From Sphingorhabdus rigui (GTDB lineage Bacteria; Pseudomonadota; Alphaproteobacteria; Sphingomonadales; Sphingomonadaceae): a DNA stretch of 64,000 bases. Position numbers and translations under genes: made by a program. This document shows positions 16,895 through 25,633 of the stretch, one piece after another; within the stretch, counting starts at the first letter, position 1; each line of letters begins with the position of its first letter. The stretch covers positions 560,845 to 624,844 of the forward strand of contig NZ_JACIEA010000001.1 of NCBI RefSeq assembly GCF_014196595.1. The letters are read 5' to 3'. The notes below the pieces were generated by a model. It saw only the letters and a list, made by a program, of their open reading frames with translations, was not told the origin of the DNA and made no database searches.

Positions 16895-17529
16895 GCTACG
16901 CGGTTAAAGAGATTTTCCTGACGCTTCAGGGCGAAGGCGTCCATGCGGGTCGCCGTGCGGTGTTTCTGCGTTTTGCCGGATGCAATTTGTGGACGGGCCG
17001 CGAAGAAGATCGCAGTTCAGCCATTTGCCAATTTTGCGATACCGATTTTGTCGGCATGAATGGCGAAAATGGCGGGCGTTATGACGCGGCTGACCTTGCG
17101 GCAAAAGTTGCGGCTTTGTGGGGTGAGGGCACGCAATCGCGCTATGTCGTGATAACCGGCGGCGAACCCATGTTGCAGGTCGATGATGCGATTATCGACG
17201 CATTGCATGCGCACGGGTTTCAGATCGCCATTGAAAGCAACGGCACTATCGCGGTCCATCCGGGCATTGATTGGGTCTGCATCAGCCCCAAGGCAGGATC
17301 CGACGTGGTCCAACATCATGGCGATGAACTGAAACTCGTCTGGCCGCAATTGGCGAGTGATGTGGACCGCATGGAGGAATGGCAATTTGCCCATTTCCTC
17401 ATCCAGCCCATGGATAAAGGCGACGCGGTGTTGAACGCGGCGAGCGTCGAGGAAGCGACACGCTTCGTCATGAACCGCCCAAAATGGCGCTTATCCTTGC
17501 AAAATCACAAGATTTTAGGGCTGCCATAG
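16891..17529 (+). CDS. queE: 7-carboxy-7-deazaguanine synthase
   Basis: This 212-residue radical SAM enzyme converts 6-carboxytetrahydropterin to 7-carboxy-7-deazaguanine, the step before QueC. It begins VKEIFLTLQGEGVHAGRR, typical of QueE, and binds its Fe-S cluster through cysteines 31, 46 and 49 in a C-x14-C-x2-C pattern, an expanded version of the radical SAM motif found in one QueE class. ITGGEPMLQ is also present. The start overlaps the queC stop by 4 nt. Confidence 0.96.
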   Translation: MSYAVKEIFLTLQGEGVHAGRRAVFLRFAGCNLWTGREEDRSSAICQFCDTDFVGMNGENGGRYDAADLAAKVAALWGEGTQSRYVVITGGEPMLQVDDAIIDALHAHGFQIAIESNGTIAVHPGIDWVCISPKAGSDVVQHHGDELKLVWPQLASDVDRMEEWQFAHFLIQPMDKGDAVLNAASVEEATRFVMNRPKWRLSLQNHKILGLP

Positions 17530-17600
17530 CGCTTGGTAAATATGCTTGAAACCTGTTCCCAAAGATGACAGTCTCATGACGGGAAGAGGAGAGCAGGAAA

Positions 17601-17948
17601 ATGGCAAAAGCCGAACAAGCGCAAATGCGCAGTTATAAAAGCTATGCAAAACGTATGTCCGACCATGTCGCCTTTGCGCTGGTGGTCTACACATTGGCAC
17701 TGATATTTTTGGTGACGCCCACCATTGAATCGCGTGGCACGTCGATTTTCCCTTATTTTGTCTTGGTCCTCTTTGTGGCTGCAGTCATTCCGCCATGCCG
17801 CAATATGGAGCGTCGCTGGCAGGCGCTGGATGCCGTTGCGTACGATAGTGAGGGTCTGCACACGCATTATGTCGCGGACCGGTTGAAGCTTTGGGCTGCT
17901 GCTGTGGCCATTCCGGCAATTTTGGCGGTTTTGTTCACGGTATTTTGA
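17601..17948 (+). CDS. Small conserved membrane protein
   Basis: This 115-residue protein of unknown function has three predicted membrane spans (about residues 24-42, 49-66 and 95-114) and a short polar segment between the second and third. A good Shine-Dalgarno (GGGAAGAGGAGAG) precedes the ATG. It lies alone between queE and the PmbA-type protease gene. I do not recognise a family. Confidence 0.65.
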   Translation: MAKAEQAQMRSYKSYAKRMSDHVAFALVVYTLALIFLVTPTIESRGTSIFPYFVLVLFVAAVIPPCRNMERRWQALDAVAYDSEGLHTHYVADRLKLWAAAVAIPAILAVLFTVF

Positions 17949-17994
17949 AAGCCGCTTGATTGACGCTGTAACGGCCCGCGCCTAAGCGGGAATC

Positions 17995-19341
17995 ATGCTT
18001 AAACCTCAAGAAGCGCTTGATCGCGCGCACAATCTCGTTTCCCAAGCCATTAAAGCCGGCGCCGATGCCGCCGATGCCGTATATGTGTGTGACGCATCTA
18101 CGGACGTTCAGGTGCGGCTGGGCCAGTTAGAGGATGTGGCCCGATCCGAAGGCGAAGACATTGGCTTGCGGGTTTTTGTCGGCCAGCGGTCGGCAACGAT
18201 TTCATCGTCCAACATGAACCCCGATATTCTGGCCGGCCTAGTTGCGCGCGCGATCGACATGGCGAAAGAAGCACCCGAAGACCAATATGCGGGCCTTGCG
18301 CCGCACGACCGGCTGCTCACGGGCGCAATTCCGGACTTCGACGGCGATGATGGCCAAGACCCCGATCCTGCACAGCTTCGCGCAGCAGCGCTTGAATGCG
18401 AAGATGCCGCACGCGCCGTTCCCGGCGTCACCAACAGCGAAGGCGCTGGCGCAAGTGCGTCGCGCTCGATCTTTGCGCTGGCCACCAGCCATGGCTTTGC
18501 AGGCGTGAAATCGGGATCAGGCTATGGCATATCGGCCAGCGTGCTATCGGGCGATGGCGATGCCAAGGAACGCGATTATGACTGGCGCTCGGCCCGGCAT
18601 CTTGCCGATCTCGCCAGCCCCGCCAGCGTCGGCACGCGTGCCGGTGAACGCGCCGTCAAGCGGTTGAACCCCGGCACCATCAAAAGCGGACAGATGCCCG
18701 TGGTCTTTGACCCGCGCGTTGGCAGTTCTTTTGTCGGGCATTTGCTGGGTGGGATTAGCGGCTCGGCCATTGCCCGCAAAACAAGCTTCCTGCTGGAATC
18801 GCTCGGCGCGCAATTGTTCGACAGCGGCATATCAATCATCGACAATCCGCATGTGCCGCGCGGGCTTGGGTCGCGCGCCTTTGATGGCGAAGGCCTGCCC
18901 ACCGCGCGCCGTGCGATCATTGAAAAGGGCGTTTTGACCGGCTGGTTGATGGAAAGCGCATCGGCGCGGCAATTGGGATTGGAACCCACCGGCCATGCGA
19001 GCCGCGGTGTGAGCGGAGCCCCCGGCGTCAGCCCATCGAACGTGCATTTGGAAGGCGGCAGTGTCAGCGTTGCCGAACTGATCGCGGACATCAAACATGG
19101 CGTTTACGTGCATGAACTGGCTGGGCAGGGCGTTAATCCTGTGACGGGCGATTATAGCCGCGGTGCCGCCGGTTTCCTGATCATCAATGGCGAAATTGCC
19201 GGACCCGTGAGCGAATTTACCATTGCCGGCAATTTGAAGGATATGTTTGCCGCGATGACCGCCGCGAACGATCTGGAATGGATCCGCAGCATTAATGTGC
19301 CCACCTTGCGGATCGACGGCATGATGATCGCAGGTGCCTGA
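17995..19341 (+). CDS. pmbA: TldD/PmbA family metalloprotease (PmbA/TldE type)
   Basis: This 448-residue protein matches the TldD/PmbA family in length and order. It begins with a helix-rich N-terminal domain and ends with a conserved segment including GASASRSIFALATSHGF, VVFDPRVGSSF and GDYSRGAAGFLI. PmbA (TldE) pairs with TldD to form a heterodimeric metalloprotease that trims peptides such as microcin B17 and processes CcdA; TldE lacks the zinc motif of TldD. No tldD is in this window. The 3' end overlaps the following CysQ-like gene by 8 nt. Confidence 0.92.
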   Translation: MLKPQEALDRAHNLVSQAIKAGADAADAVYVCDASTDVQVRLGQLEDVARSEGEDIGLRVFVGQRSATISSSNMNPDILAGLVARAIDMAKEAPEDQYAGLAPHDRLLTGAIPDFDGDDGQDPDPAQLRAAALECEDAARAVPGVTNSEGAGASASRSIFALATSHGFAGVKSGSGYGISASVLSGDGDAKERDYDWRSARHLADLASPASVGTRAGERAVKRLNPGTIKSGQMPVVFDPRVGSSFVGHLLGGISGSAIARKTSFLLESLGAQLFDSGISIIDNPHVPRGLGSRAFDGEGLPTARRAIIEKGVLTGWLMESASARQLGLEPTGHASRGVSGAPGVSPSNVHLEGGSVSVAELIADIKHGVYVHELAGQGVNPVTGDYSRGAAGFLIINGEIAGPVSEFTIAGNLKDMFAAMTAANDLEWIRSINVPTLRIDGMMIAGA

Positions 19342-20134
19342 ACGCCAGCTTGATAGAGACGCCGTCATCGCAGCCACGCAGGAAGCTGCGGCATTGGCGT
19401 TTGCCAGCTGGCGCGACGGCGCAGTGCCCGATGCCAAGGTGTGGGAAAAGAGCCGCGACAATTTCGTGAGCGAAATCGACATGGCCGTCGACGCGTTGCT
19501 GGCCACGCGTTTGCAAGCGATTTTGCCCGAGGCGGCATGGTTGTCCGAAGAGACGCTGGATGACCCAAAGCGGCTGGATGCGCGGCTGTTGTGGCTGGTC
19601 GACCCCATTGACGGCACCCGCGATTATGTGCGCGGACGCAGCGGATGGTGCGTGTCGGTTGCCTTGGTGGCCGATGGCATTCCGATCTTTGCGGTGATGG
19701 CCGCTCCGGCTGAAGACAAAATCTGGGTCGCTGCACGGGGCGAAGGCGTGACGTGCAACAATGCGCCGCTGTCGGGCAGCACGCGATTGGATTTCACCGG
19801 ATCACGCGTGCCCGCCGACGAATTGCCACGGCTGGATGTGGACCTTGTGACGGTGACCAAGCCCAACAGCATCGCAATGCGGATGACGATGGTCGCCTGT
19901 GACCGCGCCGATTTGGTCGCAACGCTGCGCTGGGGCAATGAATGGGACATCGCCGCTGCGCATCTCGTCGCGCAGGAAGCGGGCGCAGTCGTGACCGATG
20001 CGCTTGGCGGACCGATTTTATATAATAAGCGCAAGCCGTTGGATTTCGGCCTGATCTGCTGCGCGCCGGGGATACATGCGGCTGCGGTGGAGCGCTTGTC
20101 GGGGCGCGCGGCGCGGTTGTTAGCTGCGTCCTGA
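19334..20134 (+). CDS. Inositol monophosphatase family / CysQ-like 3'(2'),5'-bisphosphate nucleotidase
   Basis: This 266-residue protein has the metal-dependent phosphatase signature LVDPIDGTRDYVRG (about residues 94-107), an upstream glutamate (LSEETLD), and a C-terminal WGNEWDIAAAHLVAQEAGA. The 3'(2'),5'-bisphosphate nucleotidases remove phosphate from PAP made during sulfate assimilation; other members act on inositol monophosphate. The exact substrate is not decided by sequence alone. Translation begins at a GTG (19334) inside the end of the preceding PmbA gene. Confidence 0.88.
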   Translation: MPERQLDRDAVIAATQEAAALAFASWRDGAVPDAKVWEKSRDNFVSEIDMAVDALLATRLQAILPEAAWLSEETLDDPKRLDARLLWLVDPIDGTRDYVRGRSGWCVSVALVADGIPIFAVMAAPAEDKIWVAARGEGVTCNNAPLSGSTRLDFTGSRVPADELPRLDVDLVTVTKPNSIAMRMTMVACDRADLVATLRWGNEWDIAAAHLVAQEAGAVVTDALGGPILYNKRKPLDFGLICCAPGIHAAAVERLSGRAARLLAAS

Positions 20135-20186
20135 CTTTGGGCAGATGGCGCGTTGAGACCACTTCAGCGCCACGAATCCTTCGGCG

Positions 20187-21122
20187 CTAAACCCTCGCCC
20201 GCGTCCACAAAGCGTCGCGGTCCATATCACGCGGGTTGTTCGCAACAGCATCGACAAATGCCTTGCGCACCCAGCGAAACTTTTCAGGCCGGCTGGTGAA
20301 AATCCTTTGGTCCCACGCGTGGCTATCGGCGGCGCGGACTTTGCGCGCGATTTCGCCATAAATCCCTGCGGCGGATAGCACGGCCCAGCGTGCGCGCAGC
20401 GGCAGATGCGCCGCGCCGACACGTGCCGACGCTTCATATTGCTCGGCCTCGTCCGCCAGCCAACGGCCCATCAGCGCCAGTTTTTTGCGGTTATGCGGCT
20501 TCATATGCTCACCCGGCCCGATATCGAGCATCGCCAGCCAATCATCGGGCAAATAGCAACGTCCGGCGGCGTCATCTTCCGCAATATCCCGCGCAATGTT
20601 GGCGAGTTGAAAGGCGAGGCCAAGGTCGCAGGCGCGGTCGAGCGTGGCGTCATCATCCGCCGGAACGCCCATCACCACGGCCATCATCACGCCCACGGCG
20701 CCCGCAACATGGTAGCAATATTGGTACAGGTCGCTTTCGCGGCGGGGGTGCCAGTCGGCGGCATCCAGCGCGAAGCCTTCGATCACATCCTCTGCCATGC
20801 GCGCTGTAATGCCACATTCCCGCGCGACAACGCCCAGGCAGTCAAACGCAGGCTCACCTGAGGGCATGCCCGCCAGCGCTGTTGCGGTGAGCGTGCGAAT
20901 GGCGGCAAGGCTTTCCTGAGGGTCGGTGACCGCCGCCATCGCGCCGCCATGGTCTTGACCATCGGCCATATCATCGCATTTGCGGCACCACGCATACAAC
21001 AGCCAAACCCGCTCCCGCGTTATGCGGTCAAACAACCGGCTGGCGAAACGGAAGGACTTTGAACCCCGCGATATGCTGTCCTGCGCAAATTGAACAAGGG
21101 CAGGGCGATCAAATTCAGCCAC
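20187..21122 (-). CDS. crtB: Phytoene synthase
   Basis: This 311-residue enzyme condenses two geranylgeranyl diphosphates to phytoene, the first committed carotenoid step. It has the two aspartate-rich regions of the squalene/phytoene synthase family: YAWCRKCDDMADG (about residues 43-55) and QLANIARDIAEDD (about 178-190), plus RGSKSFRFASRLF near the N-terminus. It is the last gene of the crtY-crtI-LOG-crtB operon, 36 bp after the LOG gene. Confidence 0.95.
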   Translation of the reverse strand: MAEFDRPALVQFAQDSISRGSKSFRFASRLFDRITRERVWLLYAWCRKCDDMADGQDHGGAMAAVTDPQESLAAIRTLTATALAGMPSGEPAFDCLGVVARECGITARMAEDVIEGFALDAADWHPRRESDLYQYCYHVAGAVGVMMAVVMGVPADDDATLDRACDLGLAFQLANIARDIAEDDAAGRCYLPDDWLAMLDIGPGEHMKPHNRKKLALMGRWLADEAEQYEASARVGAAHLPLRARWAVLSAAGIYGEIARKVRAADSHAWDQRIFTSRPEKFRWVRKAFVDAVANNPRDMDRDALWTRARV

Positions 21123-21158
21123 GGCAAAAATCTGTGCAAGGGCTGATATGGGCGTGGT

Positions 21159-21740
21159 TCACAAATCGTCTGCTTTCATCTGAAAGATGGTCTTGTGCGG
21201 CACATAGGCGGCCATTTTGTCCAGCAAGCCGTCCAGCGTGTCATCAACGATCATGATTCCCGCATGTTGCGGCCGGATAAAGCCGACATCGATCATATTC
21301 TGGTTGAACGCGATAAGCTGATCATAAAAACCCGCAATGTTCAAAACGCCGACGGGTTTTTGATGATAGCCAAGCTGTGACCAGCTGATCGCTTCCCACA
21401 ATTCGTCCATCGTCCCGACACCGCCGGGAATGGTGATGAAGCCGTCGGACAGCTCGGTAAAGCGCGCCTTGCGTTCGTGCATACCCGAAACGACATGCAG
21501 TTCGGTGCAGCCCTTGTGCGCGACTTCAGCGCCGACCAGTGCTTCGGGGATGATGCCAATCACTTCGCCGCCTGCCGCAAGCGCGCTGTCGGCCACCGCC
21601 CCCATCAGCCCCAACCGGCCGCCGCCATAGACAACGCCAATGCCGCGTTCCGCCAGCATCTTTCCGACGCTGCGTGCAGCTTCGATATAAATGGGGTTAT
21701 CGGGCGTTGCCGAACCGCAATAGACCGCGAGCCGTTTCAC
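21159..21740 (-). CDS. LOG family protein (TIGR00730), inside the carotenoid operon
   Basis: This 193-residue Rossmann-fold protein has the LOG motif PGGVGTMDELWEA (about residues 103-115) and an N-terminal YCGS. LOG proteins are cytokinin riboside 5'-monophosphate phosphoribohydrolases; in bacteria they more generally hydrolyse nucleoside monophosphates and are often misnamed lysine decarboxylases. The start overlaps the crtI stop by 4 nt (21737-21740), so it is translated with the carotenoid genes. No pathway link to carotenoids is known to me; it may be a hitch-hiker. A second, larger LOG family gene lies at 59256-60122. Confidence 0.92.
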   Translation of the reverse strand: MKRLAVYCGSATPDNPIYIEAARSVGKMLAERGIGVVYGGGRLGLMGAVADSALAAGGEVIGIIPEALVGAEVAHKGCTELHVVSGMHERKARFTELSDGFITIPGGVGTMDELWEAISWSQLGYHQKPVGVLNIAGFYDQLIAFNQNMIDVGFIRPQHAGIMIVDDTLDGLLDKMAAYVPHKTIFQMKADDL

Positions 21741-23224
21741 TTATGTGCATCCTCCAGCATTAATGCAGCCGTTGCCTTTGCGCTGCCGACAACGCCGGGA
21801 ATGCCAGCGCCGGGGTGCGTACCTGCGCCAACGAAATACAGATTATGTATCGCATCATCGCGGTTGTGCGCACGCATATAGGCCGACTGCCACAAAACGG
21901 GTTCAAGGCTGAACGCGCTGCCCAAATGCGCCGAAAGGTCGCGGCCGAAATCGGCCGGTGTGTAATGGAACTGCGTCATGATCCGGCTGCGGATGTCGGG
22001 GATCAGGCGGCGTTCAAGCTCATCCAAAATCCGTTCCTTCAACGCTTCACCCACATCGCCATCCCAATCGAGCGGTGCTTTGCCCATATGCGCAACAGGC
22101 GCGAGGACATAAAATGTCGAGCAACCTTCGGGCGCAAGGCTTGGGTCCGTGACGGTTGGATGGTGCAGATATAGCGAGAAATCCTGCGGCAGGACGCCGT
22201 TTTTGTAAATGTCGTCCAGCAGGCCTTTGTAGCGTGGGCCAAACAGGATCATATGGTGCGGAATGCCCGGCCATGTGCCCTTAATGCCAAGGTGCAGAAC
22301 AAAAAGCGATGGTGACCAGCTTTTGCACCGCAGCGATTTGGTTGCGCGTTCGCCGCGTTTGTTGCTGGTCAACAAATCCTTGTAGGTGTGCATCAGGTCG
22401 CCATTGGACGCCGCCATGTCGCAGTCCATACGCCAGCCTGATTTGGTACGCACGCCAATGACCTTGTCACCGCGTGTTTCGATTTCTTCGACGGGATCAC
22501 CCAGGCGGATCGTTCCGCCGAGCCGCTCAAAATGCGTTACCATTGCGGCGACAAGCCGGTTGGTGCCGCCCTTGGCAAACCAGACCCCACCCTCTTTTTC
22601 GATGGTGTGGATGAGCGCGTAGATCGCGCTGGTGCTCATCGGGTTTCCGCCCACGAGCAATGTGTGGAATGACAAAGCTTCGCGCAGCTTTTCGTCTTTC
22701 ACATAAGACGAAACGATCGAATAAACCGAGCGCCATGCCTGATATTTCATCAAAGCTGGCGCCGCCTTGATCATCGATGCGAAGTCGAGGAACGCGACGG
22801 AACCGAGTTTTTGGTAGCCCTCTTTGAACACACCCTTCGAATATTCGAGGAACTTGCGATAGCCCTCAACATCGTCGGGGTTCAGCTTTTCGATTTCGGC
22901 TTTCAGGCCGGGTGCGTCATTTGAATAATCGAAGTTCGTGCCATCGGGCCAGTTCAACCGGTAGAACGGGAACACGGGCATCAATTCCACGTCGTCCGAC
23001 ATTTTATGGCCGGACAGCGACCATAATTCTTCCAGACATGGCGGGTCGGTGATGACCGTTGGCCCACCGTCAAAGGTAAAGCCGTCCTTTTCCCAATAAT
23101 AGCCGCGGCCGCCGGGCTTATCGCGCGCTTCGATAATCGTCGTGGAGATGCCTGCAGATTGAAGCCGCATTGCAAGCGCAAGGCCGCCAAATCCGGCACC
23201 AATAATCGCTGCTGTCTTCGTCAT
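21737..23224 (-). CDS. crtI: Phytoene desaturase
   Basis: This 495-residue FAD enzyme converts phytoene to lycopene by successive desaturations. The N-terminal FAD fold is clear (AAIIGAGFGGLALAMRLQ), followed by EARDKPGGRGYYWEKDGF, and the C-terminal signature GAGTHPGAGIPGVVGSAKA near residue 470. Length is typical of bacterial CrtI. It overlaps crtY upstream and the LOG gene downstream by 4 nt each. Confidence 0.96.
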   Translation of the reverse strand: MTKTAAIIGAGFGGLALAMRLQSAGISTTIIEARDKPGGRGYYWEKDGFTFDGGPTVITDPPCLEELWSLSGHKMSDDVELMPVFPFYRLNWPDGTNFDYSNDAPGLKAEIEKLNPDDVEGYRKFLEYSKGVFKEGYQKLGSVAFLDFASMIKAAPALMKYQAWRSVYSIVSSYVKDEKLREALSFHTLLVGGNPMSTSAIYALIHTIEKEGGVWFAKGGTNRLVAAMVTHFERLGGTIRLGDPVEEIETRGDKVIGVRTKSGWRMDCDMAASNGDLMHTYKDLLTSNKRGERATKSLRCKSWSPSLFVLHLGIKGTWPGIPHHMILFGPRYKGLLDDIYKNGVLPQDFSLYLHHPTVTDPSLAPEGCSTFYVLAPVAHMGKAPLDWDGDVGEALKERILDELERRLIPDIRSRIMTQFHYTPADFGRDLSAHLGSAFSLEPVLWQSAYMRAHNRDDAIHNLYFVGAGTHPGAGIPGVVGSAKATAALMLEDAHK

Positions 23225-24390
23225 TTCTTCTTGCTCCGGATTGCGGTGATGGCTTTCCCTATGGGAATGGGCGGCTTGCCAATCAGGATGCGCGCCTTAT
23301 CACTATTGCTGCTATTCCCAGCATAAAAGCGTTCAATCAATCCGGGTTTTAGCCTGTAGAAACGTTCTAATATTTTATATCGGTCGCGGCCTTCGGCGCC
23401 GCGGAACAGCATCCGGTTGAGTATCCGGAAAAATCTGCCCTTGTTCCAATGGTCCTGCGCACGCTGGCGCAGAACAAGATTGAGCTTGTCGCCGTCAAGA
23501 TCGGGCTGCTCTGCAATGAAAATGGCGTTGCGCACGGCGTCGGGCAGTGAATAGCTGGTCACCGGCTGAAAAAATGCACCGCGCGCGCCGGCCTTTGCCG
23601 TGCGGCCACTGCCGCTTGCCCAATAGCTTTCCAGATCGCCGCCCATCACGACGGGCAGGACGCCATTTTCTTCGCGCAGGACGCGCTCGACTTTCCAGCC
23701 TTGTTCATCCGCATAAGCCGCAATCCGTTGACGCAGGATGCGGGGGTCCAAATCGGGCTTGTCGCTGTAATAGGTGTCTTCGATAAACAGCTTGTCCATC
23801 CCAAAGGGCAGGACATAGACAAAGCGATAGCCATCATGCTGGTCCACCGTGGCGTCCATGACGATGGGTTTTGTAAGATTGTGGGGCTCCGACAATTGCA
23901 TCAGCTGGCCGGTAAATTTCTGCCAGCCGCAATCGAGATGGTTCAGGTCGCCCGCGCCCCGCGCGTCAATCACGCCGCCGGCGTTAATACGCTGCGCGCC
24001 GTCGAGAACCACAAGCCTAGGCGAGACCGCCTTTACTTCACGGCCAAGCATCAAGGATGATGCCGGCAGGTTCTTGCGCAGCACCCAGTCGAGCCGTTCG
24101 GACTCAATCGTGTAATAAATATTGTCGAGCGTGCGGCTGTGTGCGGGGAATTTGACGTCATAACCCGACCAGCCATAGGTCACCAATGGCGCAGTCAGCC
24201 AACGATGCTCGGGCAATATGTCGCTCGCAAAAAAGCTCCAAATATGGTTGCCGCCAAAGCTGTCGCCTTGTTCAATCAGGACGATTTTCAATTCGGGCCG
24301 CATTTTTGCAAGGGCGAGCGCGATGAGCCCGCCTGCAAGACCGCCGCCGACAATAGCCAAATCGCATTTGATATTTTCGCGTATCACCAT
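23221..24390 (-). CDS. crtY: Lycopene beta-cyclase (CrtY type)
   Basis: This 389-residue flavoprotein cyclises the ends of lycopene to give beta-carotene. The N-terminal dinucleotide-binding fold is CDLAIVGGGLAGGLIALALA-like (about residues 8-27), followed by GDSFGGNHIWSFF, a CrtY hallmark, and DARGAGDL further on. It is the first gene of the operon; its stop overlaps the crtI ATG. The 145-bp region upstream, shared with the divergent MBL gene, probably holds the operon promoter. Confidence 0.94.
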   Translation of the reverse strand: MVIRENIKCDLAIVGGGLAGGLIALALAKMRPELKIVLIEQGDSFGGNHIWSFFASDILPEHRWLTAPLVTYGWSGYDVKFPAHSRTLDNIYYTIESERLDWVLRKNLPASSLMLGREVKAVSPRLVVLDGAQRINAGGVIDARGAGDLNHLDCGWQKFTGQLMQLSEPHNLTKPIVMDATVDQHDGYRFVYVLPFGMDKLFIEDTYYSDKPDLDPRILRQRIAAYADEQGWKVERVLREENGVLPVVMGGDLESYWASGSGRTAKAGARGAFFQPVTSYSLPDAVRNAIFIAEQPDLDGDKLNLVLRQRAQDHWNKGRFFRILNRMLFRGAEGRDRYKILERFYRLKPGLIERFYAGNSSNSDKARILIGKPPIPIGKAITAIRSKKK

Positions 24391-24550
24391 CCGGCCCTAG
24401 CGCAGCCATTTTACAAGGGGAAGGCTTCTGCCAAGGTAATGCACAGCTTTATGTGCAGCGACTGGGCCGCGCACCGACGTCGGCATCATTTTCCTATATG
24501 CTAAGGGTATCAAAAACGCGTACGTACGTCGTCAAATGGGAGAAATTATC
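24391..24550. promoter_or_regulatory. Divergent promoter region of the carotenoid operon and MBL gene
   Basis: This intergenic segment contains three small symmetric sequences: GCACA-N6-TGTGC (24441-24456), the palindrome CCGACGTCGG (24474-24483) and an ACGTACGT-rich stretch (24521-24530). They could be operators for the crtY operon or the divergent hydrolase gene. I cannot identify a regulator and see no convincing core promoter. Confidence 0.3.
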
Positions 24551-25612
24551 ATGCGGAAGAAATGGCTTTTGGCTGTCCTTGGCGGGCTGGTCGTTGCGGG
24601 CGGTGCGGCATATCTAAAACGTGACGCACTGGCGATGGCGCTGATCGCGCTGGCTGCCGACAGTGCGATGTCGCGCAATGTCATGGCGGAATTGCCCGCA
24701 AATGCCCTGCATGTCGGATTTTGCGGCACGGGTTCGCCCCTGCCAAACCGTGACCGCGCTGCCGCGTGTACCGTTGTGATCGCCGGTGGCCGGTTGTTCA
24801 TATTCGACATGGGTGAAGGCTCGGGCAAAACCCTATCCCTCATGGGGATGCCGCTCGATAAGATTGAAGGCGTGTGGCTGACGCATTTACACAGCGACCA
24901 TTTCGAAGGCCTTGGCCCCTTCACGCTGCAGCGTTGGGCAGGGACGAGCGCGAAAACACCGCTGCCTGTGTCTGGCCCTGAAGGCGTCACCGAAATCACC
25001 GATGGGCTGAATGCGGCGTACCGGATTGATTCAACCTACCGCATTGCCCACCATGGCACCGCCGTCGTGCCGCCATCGGGTTTTGGCATGACGGGCAAGG
25101 CGATCCAGCCGGGCGTGGTCTATGATGCCAATGACGTGCGCATTACCGCGTTTGCGGTAGACCATGATCCGATCAAGCCCGCCTTTGGCTATCGCGTCGA
25201 TTATAAGGGCCGCAGCGTCACGATATCGGGTGACACTGCGTTCACGCCTGCGCTTGCCAAAGCAGCCAAGGGTTCGGATTTGTACGTCAGCGAACTGCTG
25301 TCCCCGCGCATGGTCGATATCCTCGCCAGCAGCGCGCAAAAGGCGGGCATGATAAACCGGGCCAAAATCTTCGATGATATCCAGAATTACCATATCAGCC
25401 CCGAACAAGCCGCCGATGTGGCAAAGGCGTCCGGCGCGGGCATGTTGGCATTCACGCATATCGTCCCGTCGGTGCCGAAGCCTTTCGAATTCGCGCTGAT
25501 TGGTGATGCCGCCAGCCGGTATAAGGGGCCAATTAAGGTCATGCATGATGGCGACTTAATCAGCATTTCCGGTCCCGGCGATTTCGAAACGCGCAATTTG
25601 CTAAACCGATAG
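24551..25612 (+). CDS. Membrane-anchored MBL-fold metallo-hydrolase
   Basis: This 353-residue protein has one N-terminal hydrophobic segment (LLAVLGGLVVAGGAAYL, about 5-21) that should anchor or export it. A metallo-beta-lactamase fold follows, with the zinc motif LTHLHSDHFEG (about 114-124), GDTAF (about 228) and the later DHD and HIV histidines, which resemble the RNase Z/arylsulfatase group of this superfamily. I start at the ATG at 24551, where GGGAGAA lies at proper distance, rather than 15 nt upstream. The substrate is unknown. It is divergent from the carotenoid operon and followed by a hydroxylase gene. Confidence 0.88.
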   Translation: MRKKWLLAVLGGLVVAGGAAYLKRDALAMALIALAADSAMSRNVMAELPANALHVGFCGTGSPLPNRDRAAACTVVIAGGRLFIFDMGEGSGKTLSLMGMPLDKIEGVWLTHLHSDHFEGLGPFTLQRWAGTSAKTPLPVSGPEGVTEITDGLNAAYRIDSTYRIAHHGTAVVPPSGFGMTGKAIQPGVVYDANDVRITAFAVDHDPIKPAFGYRVDYKGRSVTISGDTAFTPALAKAAKGSDLYVSELLSPRMVDILASSAQKAGMINRAKIFDDIQNYHISPEQAADVAKASGAGMLAFTHIVPSVPKPFEFALIGDAASRYKGPIKVMHDGDLISISGPGDFETRNLLNR

Positions 25613-25633
25613 CATAAGGGCTAAAGGCGGCAG

